Positions 63,528-64,000 of a stretch of DNA of 64,000 nucleotides are shown in pieces (within the stretch, counting starts at the first letter, position 1; each line of letters starts with the position of its first letter). The notes under the pieces were generated by a model. That model ran no database searches. It had not been told where the DNA came from and saw only the letters and a program-made list of their open reading frames with translations. The position numbers and the translations under genes are program-made. Source of the stretch: Candidatus Altimarinota bacterium (lineage in GTDB: Bacteria; Patescibacteriota; Gracilibacteria; BD1-5; UBA2023); the NCBI GenBank assembly GCA_028714815.1, contig JAQTLR010000002.1, positions 124,001-188,000 on the forward strand. Direction: 5' to 3'.

Positions 63528-63554
63528 CTTTTATACTCTCTATCTCTTCTATAT

Positions 63555-63977
63555 ATGACCCCAGAAAACTTCGACTCTTGGAATGAAGAAAAGAAAATAC
63601 TTGATAAGATTAAGTCATTTTCAGTTACAGGGAAATGAGAAAAGAAACCAAGAGTTCTGTTCCATGAAGGAGAAATCTGGTGGTGTAGTCTCGGAAAGAA
63701 TATCTGACGGGAAGTGTATGGAAAATGAGAACAATTCTCTCGACCGGTTTATGTATTGAAAAAAATCTCAGGTGATATGTGTATTATAGTCCCACTGACA
63801 TCGCAAGAGAAAACAGGAACTTGGTTTCATAGTATAGAAACAAAACATGGAAAGCAGACCTTTATTCTCCCTCAAGTTCGACTTATCAGTACCAATCGAC
63901 TTTTGACGAGGATATCCACCCTGACAACAGAGGAGAAAAAACTGGTAAAAAAGAAATTTCTCGAGTTCTTTACATAA
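63555..63977 (+). CDS. MazF/PemK-like toxin (140 aa), no visible antitoxin
   Basis: An mRNA-interferase fold protein: HEGEIWWCSLGKNIGREVYGKGEQFSRPVYVLKKI contains the MazF GEIWWVxxG...G-E-x-x-G-x...RP pattern, followed by IVPLTSQ and LPQVRLISTNRLL near the end. Three TGA codons (63636, 63711, 63729) read as Gly; the last two fall on the family glycines NIGREVYGKG. No antitoxin gene lies directly before or after within the window, so it is an orphan or is paired elsewhere. It ends at TAA near the window edge. Confidence 0.85.
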
Positions 63978-64000
63978 AAAATATTCCCCCTTGATTTCTC

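Noticed and set aside
1-64000. rRNA operons or tRNA clusters
   Set aside because: I found no conserved 16S/23S/5S blocks and no convincing tRNA in the window; the noncoding gaps over about 150 bases hold promoters, hairpins or the repeats listed.

Overview
The window comes from a bacterium that reads UGA as glycine (genetic code 25, known from Gracilibacteria/BD1-5 and Absconditabacteria/SR1). Under the standard code about half of its genes look broken by in-frame TGA. Read as glycine they close up into full-length proteins that end only at TAA or TAG, and several TGA codons fall on conserved glycines (for example the first G of GHTGTLDP in TruB). No TGA is needed as a stop for any gene called here. 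The gene content fits a small-genome, host-associated lineage: cell division, secretion, translation and surface genes, and no central metabolism. I cannot tell the two code-25 lineages apart from this window.

Layout. 1-6.4 kb: 3' part of murG, a small membrane protein, hypothetical proteins, an MFS exporter, a metallophosphoesterase and a glutaredoxin. 6.4-15 kb: bactofilin-like membrane protein, a 949-aa helical-repeat protein with about 17 UGA codons, a DEAD-box helicase, two collagen-like membrane-anchored proteins and a U32-family TrhP-like protein. 15.2-23 kb: a nucleotidyltransferase gene whose 3' end is copied 6 kb downstream. Between the two copies lie a 1058-aa NACHT NTPase, an IPP-isomerase-type Nudix protein and a GHMP-kinase-like protein; beyond the second copy is a stand-alone paralogue of the NACHT C-terminal domain. 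23-29.3 kb: two very large proteins of unknown function (937 and 1092 aa).

29.3-45.8 kb: core genes rpsO, truB, an HD hydrolase, lepB, secA and tig on the minus strand; ftsA-ftsZ on the plus strand; then a cold-shock protein, a hypothetical, an ABC-F ATPase, a lipoprotein, a third collagen-like protein and secD. 45.8-53.9 kb: a 744-aa unknown, gatB, a small membrane protein, rimO, a pseudopilin, a polysaccharide deacetylase and hrcA. 54-60.3 kb: a signalling-type cluster of receiver-TPR-PilZ, pseudo-receiver-TPR and a phosphatase-like/TM/beta-propeller protein. 60.3-64 kb: recO, prepilin peptidase, a small membrane protein, a lipoprotein, three promoter-minigene-terminator cassettes and an orphan MazF-like toxin.

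The most unusual pattern is a family of imperfect palindromic repeats. Copies lie in frame inside murG and rimO, where they are translated, and another sits between tig and secA. Stem changes are compensated between copies, as in Rickettsia palindromic elements. Related REP-like hairpins flank gatB-rimO.
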